Of a stretch of DNA of 64,000 bases, positions 60,908 through 64,000 are shown piece by piece. The stretch is from Isoetes taiwanensis (Eukaryota > Streptophyta > Lycopodiopsida > Isoetales > Isoetaceae). Made by a program: the position numbers and the translations under genes. The DNA is taken from assembly GCA_021234155.1 (NCBI GenBank), contig JAJEKV010000540.1, positions 62,001-126,000 of the forward strand, read 5' to 3'. Each line of letters starts with the position of its first letter. The stretch's first letter is position 1. The notes under the pieces are model-generated. The model worked only from the letters and a program-made list of their open reading frames with translations, was not told where the DNA came from and did not search any database.

Positions 60908-62379
60908 TCTTATATTATAAAGTTTTAGCGTATGTCATGAATCAAACCCTAATTTGGATGGTTGAGATCAACTAATTGCATCCGAAGACCGAGATTTATC
61001 ACACGACTTCCCACCATCATGATTGGCCATGATCTAATGTCTGAAGAGGAAAGGGAAAAGGAAAAGGGAGGAGAAAAAGGCAAAATGAAAGGCAAAAGGC
61101 ACGGGTAAAAGGAAAAGAAAGAAAGGGAAAAAGGAAAGGGAAAAGAGCACGAAAAAGGGAAGGGAAAATAAAGAAAAAAAGGACACTACAAAAATGAGAA
61201 GATGGAAAGGATGAGGATAAAAGATTAAAAGGGAAGTTGAAAAGGGATGAGGAAAAGGGTAGAGAGGAGGGTTGAGGAAAAGGAAAAGAAAAAAAAGAAA
61301 AAGGGAAAAAAAAAAAAAAGAAAGGAAAGGATTAGGGAGGGAAAAGGAACATTGGAAAGGGGTAAAAGGGAAAAAAAGGAAGGAAAAAAGGTGGGGTGAA
61401 AGGAGAAAAAAGGGATGAAAAAGGGCAAAAGAAGCGCCAAAAAATAAAGTAAAAGGGAAAAAAAGGAAATGCGAAAAGACAAAAAAGGGAGAAGAGGAAA
61501 TGGAATGGGAGAAAAAAAAGGAAAAAAAAATGGGGATGAAAAAGGAAAAAGGAGGAAAAGGAAAAAACAAGGGAAAGGAAAAAAAGGGCAAAAGGGGATG
61601 GAATAGGGATGGAAAAAAGGAAAAAGGGAAGAGGAAAAAAGGTGAAAGGAGAAAATGGAAAAGGCAAAGGATGGAAAAATCATGAATAAAAAGTGGAAAG
61701 GGAGGTGAACAAAGAAGGCAAAATAGAAAAAAAAAAAAGGGAAAAAAGGAAGGGGAGGAGGAAAATGCAAAAGGGGGAAAAAGCGCGAAACAAAGCATGA
61801 AAAAATAAAGAAAAGGGACATGGCAAAAAAAGGGAAAGGGTGAGAAAGGGGGAAAACCGGAAGGAAAAATGGACATGGAAAAAGGAAAAGATGGAAAAAA
61901 AAGGAGGGGGGAAGGAAAAGAAAAAGGGCACTAGAAAGGAAGGGGAAAGGATTTGGGCAAAGGAGGAAAAGGGAAGGAAAAAAGGGAAAAAGAAAATGTA
62001 AAGGGAAGGGAAAAAGAAATGAGAAAAGGGGAAAGAAAAAAAGAAAAAAGGAAAAGGAAAGGGGGAAATGGAATAATAATAAAAAAAAAGGAAAAAGGGG
62101 CAAAGGAAAAAGGGAAGGGGGGAAAAAAATGGGAAGCAAAAGCAAAGGGGAAATAGGGGAAATGGAATAATGGAAAAAGAAAGGGGCAAAGGGAAAATAG
62201 AAAAAAAAAAAAATTAGTAGACAAAGGCAAATGGAAAAGGGAGAAGTAAGGGGAAGTGCGAAATGTGTTCGAATGCTCTTGCTTATCTAATTTTAAAAAC
62301 ATGAATCCATTTAACAATTGCTCCAGTATATCATTCACAGTTCTTAGCTATGCCCAGCAACGCTGGGCACCTTAACTAG
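60908..62379 (+). mobile_element. Non-autonomous Helitron, ends intact
   Basis: The 5' end TCTTATATTATAAAG starts after an A (60,907). The 3' end has an 8-bp stem hairpin TGCCCAGCAACGCTGGGCA at 62,351-62,369, six bases, then CTAG at 62,376-62,379 followed by T. A 5' TC, a 3' hairpin about 10 bases from CTRR, no target duplication and insertion between A and T are the Helitron hallmarks. Length 1,472 bases; no Rep/helicase, so mobilised in trans if at all. Almost all of the interior is one polypurine tract. Confidence 0.85.
61040..62255 (+). repeat. 1.2-kb polypurine tract (GGAAAA-like)
   Basis: The plus strand is overwhelmingly A and G, built on variants of AAAAGGGAAAAAGGAAAGGG, with sparse C or T. 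It can form intramolecular triplex DNA. The reverse strand gives long spurious readings of Phe, Pro, Ser and Leu that should not be taken as genes. Confidence 0.97.
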
Positions 62380-64000
62380 TAAGATATATATTGTGGAGCT
62401 AATTTATTCTAGTTCACGTTGTCATTTTCCACGCAGAAGATCAAATGAAGATCAAATGCTGGGTCTTCTAATCCACATCAAGTAAAAATGGAATGGCAGA
62501 AGGCAAGGCAATAGTTACTATAAACTTGACAAAGCCAAGGCATATATCATTCTTATCACGTGGTTCTAGCAGGGTATACCTCAATTTTCAGTTTGCAGGC
62601 CCTCACTGTGCTTCACCACTTTCATGCCCTCCATGACATGACCATAGGACATGCTTATTGTCCAGCCATTGTGTCTGCGAAATATCCATCAATAGAAATT
62701 ACATCCCAACTATTAATCTCGTTTCGGATTTATAAAATTACTCTAGATTTTCGCAATCTAATTTTTCAAAGAAGCAACACATCTCTTACTACATATGTAG
62801 TTAGATCCAACAAGACTAAACGTGGCAACCGAAGGATTTACCTTTACCGTACACAGAAAGAATTGACTCCGGGCAACGAGAGCTGTTAGATAGGCATATT
62901 CACGACTTATTCTTTGATTTGGACCGTAGATAGTGATCCTCGTTTGTGGGGTATGCTCGTACAAGTTTTTTTTATACTGTATAATGAGAGTTGCGAGATA
63001 CTATAAGGTTTGAGGCAATGTACTCAATTGTGTTGATTTCATGCATGCATTATACTGTTTTGGGAGGTATAAAAGGGGCTCTCGCTGCCCTAGAGTCACC
63101 CCCGTGTGAATATGCACCAAAATCAAAGGGGGTTTTAGGGGGAATTTAATTTAAAATGTTGGATGTAATGGTTTGTGTTAATTAAGAAATCTTTTGGCCC
63201 CTTCGGGGCCTTGGGGATGGTGTAGAGATAGATGAAGAAAGTTGATGTATCTAACCAACCATAATGACAGCACATCACTAGGGTCTTCGCCATGTGCAGG
63301 TGGTGGTTGCGCTGATGGTGGCGGGACTAATTGAACTTGATCTTCATTTATAGGGTTCTCTGGTACAGTAATAATGTTTGGATCAACATCGTGTTGACTT
63401 CAGGTGTCGGAGGAATGTCATATGGAATTGATGGATTGGGAGATTCTATAGTCTGCATTAACATAAATGAAAGAAATTGGTTAGATTGATATTAATTTAG
63501 AAAAATAGAATTTTAATAGCGAAATAAAATTGAATCAAATAAAAGCTTTTGACATTGATGTATGCTCCACAATAATGTTCTATTCACAAACATTGCATGA
63601 ACATCAACGTCATTCTGCAGTAACAATTGGTGAGGTTCATAAAGAACCAGTGACACTTTCTCACGGGTTGCCAGGCTTTGGTTTAACAGGTGAAGAGAAT
63701 TAGCTAGTTTGGTGATGTGGAGTAGGTTTCCTGTAACGGTCGACGAAGCGAGATCGAAGGTAAAGGTTTTGAAGCAAGCTTGCTCTGATAGCGTTCCACA
63801 TATTGTTACTTCAGCTACAACTATTTCTCTTTCATAATGAAACCATTGTTTATCAATCCATATGATTTTGGATGCTCCATCTCTAGCTTGAGGGTAATGC
63901 ATGATTCACCTTATGGTTCGATTAAAGTTCCAAACCTACAATATAAATGCATTCTTGTGGCCACTGTTTGACTGATCTGCGTGACTCGGAAAAGGGCATA
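62380..64000. other. No recognised gene
   Basis: Open readings at 62,560-62,889 (plus) and 63,513-63,902 (minus, 129 residues, MHYPQARDGASKIIWIDKQW) are the longest. The latter has coding-like composition but no family I recognise; it may belong to a gene continuing past the window or to the CACTA interior. Confidence 0.35.

Noticed and set aside
61183-61197. Second CACTA end (CACTACAAAAATGAG) at 61.18 kb
   Set aside because: It points the same way as the end at 57,519, lies inside the Helitron's purine tract and has no subterminal repeats.
61034-62338. Minus-strand readings of up to 306 residues made of Phe, Pro, Ser and Leu
   Set aside because: They are translations of the pyrimidine strand of the polypurine tract; three frames are open at once and there is no domain.

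Overview
The window reads as nuclear DNA of a land plant, probably one with a large, repeat-rich genome. The reasons are plant-type proteins in spliced form (a PAT1-branch GRAS regulator, a RelA/SpoT homolog, ATG11, a cyclic-nucleotide-domain acyl-CoA thioesterase, ACX1-type acyl-CoA oxidase), a Copia element primed by initiator tRNA-Met, a CACTA terminus, a Helitron and long (TA)n tracts. I cannot name the species. I see no rRNA, tRNA, CRISPR or bacterial-style operons. Almost every recognisable host gene here is a fragment: one or a few exons, often with correct splice borders, carrying stops or frameshifts.

Layout. 0-6.5 kb: minus-strand fragments (P450, GRAS), closed on the right by terminal block T1. 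6.5-7 kb: degenerate AT-rich repeat. 7-15.3 kb: minus-strand exons including the 3' exon of USB1, closed by block T2, which meets its inverted partner T3 in a large palindrome at 15.3-16.0 kb. 17.3-24 kb: block T4 followed by plus-strand fragments of an RSH (ppGpp synthetase) gene and a JmjC gene. 24.7-29 kb: dispersed repeat with a palindromic (TA)61 tract and a degenerate satellite. 31.1-43.4 kb: minus-strand exons of ATG11, a probable cyclopropane fatty acid synthase and an acyl-CoA oxidase, the last split by a young Copia retrotransposon (31,443-36,456), the group closed by block T5. 44.25-50.1 kb: a 2.7-kb direct duplication. 50.2-53.3 kb: block T6 followed by plus-strand exons of an acyl-CoA thioesterase and FCF1. 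56.2-57 kb: second copy of the 25-kb dispersed repeat. 57.5 kb onward: CACTA terminus. 60.9-62.4 kb: a complete-looking non-autonomous Helitron filled by a 1.2-kb polypurine tract.

The main result is the recurring arrangement. Six copies of one roughly 0.3-0.5-kb terminal block (T1-T6) lie in the window. The four blocks with recognised neighbours on their inner side (T1, T4, T5, T6) are each followed by exons of two or three unrelated genes in one shared orientation, reading away from the block; T2 has one recognised gene (USB1) in the same orientation. The outer ends of most blocks run into (TA)n. This is what a family of gene-capturing transposons (Pack-MULE-like, or a new family) that inserts at TA microsatellites would leave. 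Block identity, exon identity and orientation are read from the sequence; the transposon interpretation is inference.

A caution about sequence quality: the two copies of the 2.7-kb duplication differ mainly by indels and changes at CAG/CTG sites, which suggests consensus errors at methylated CHG positions. Some apparent lesions in the host fragments may be artefacts.
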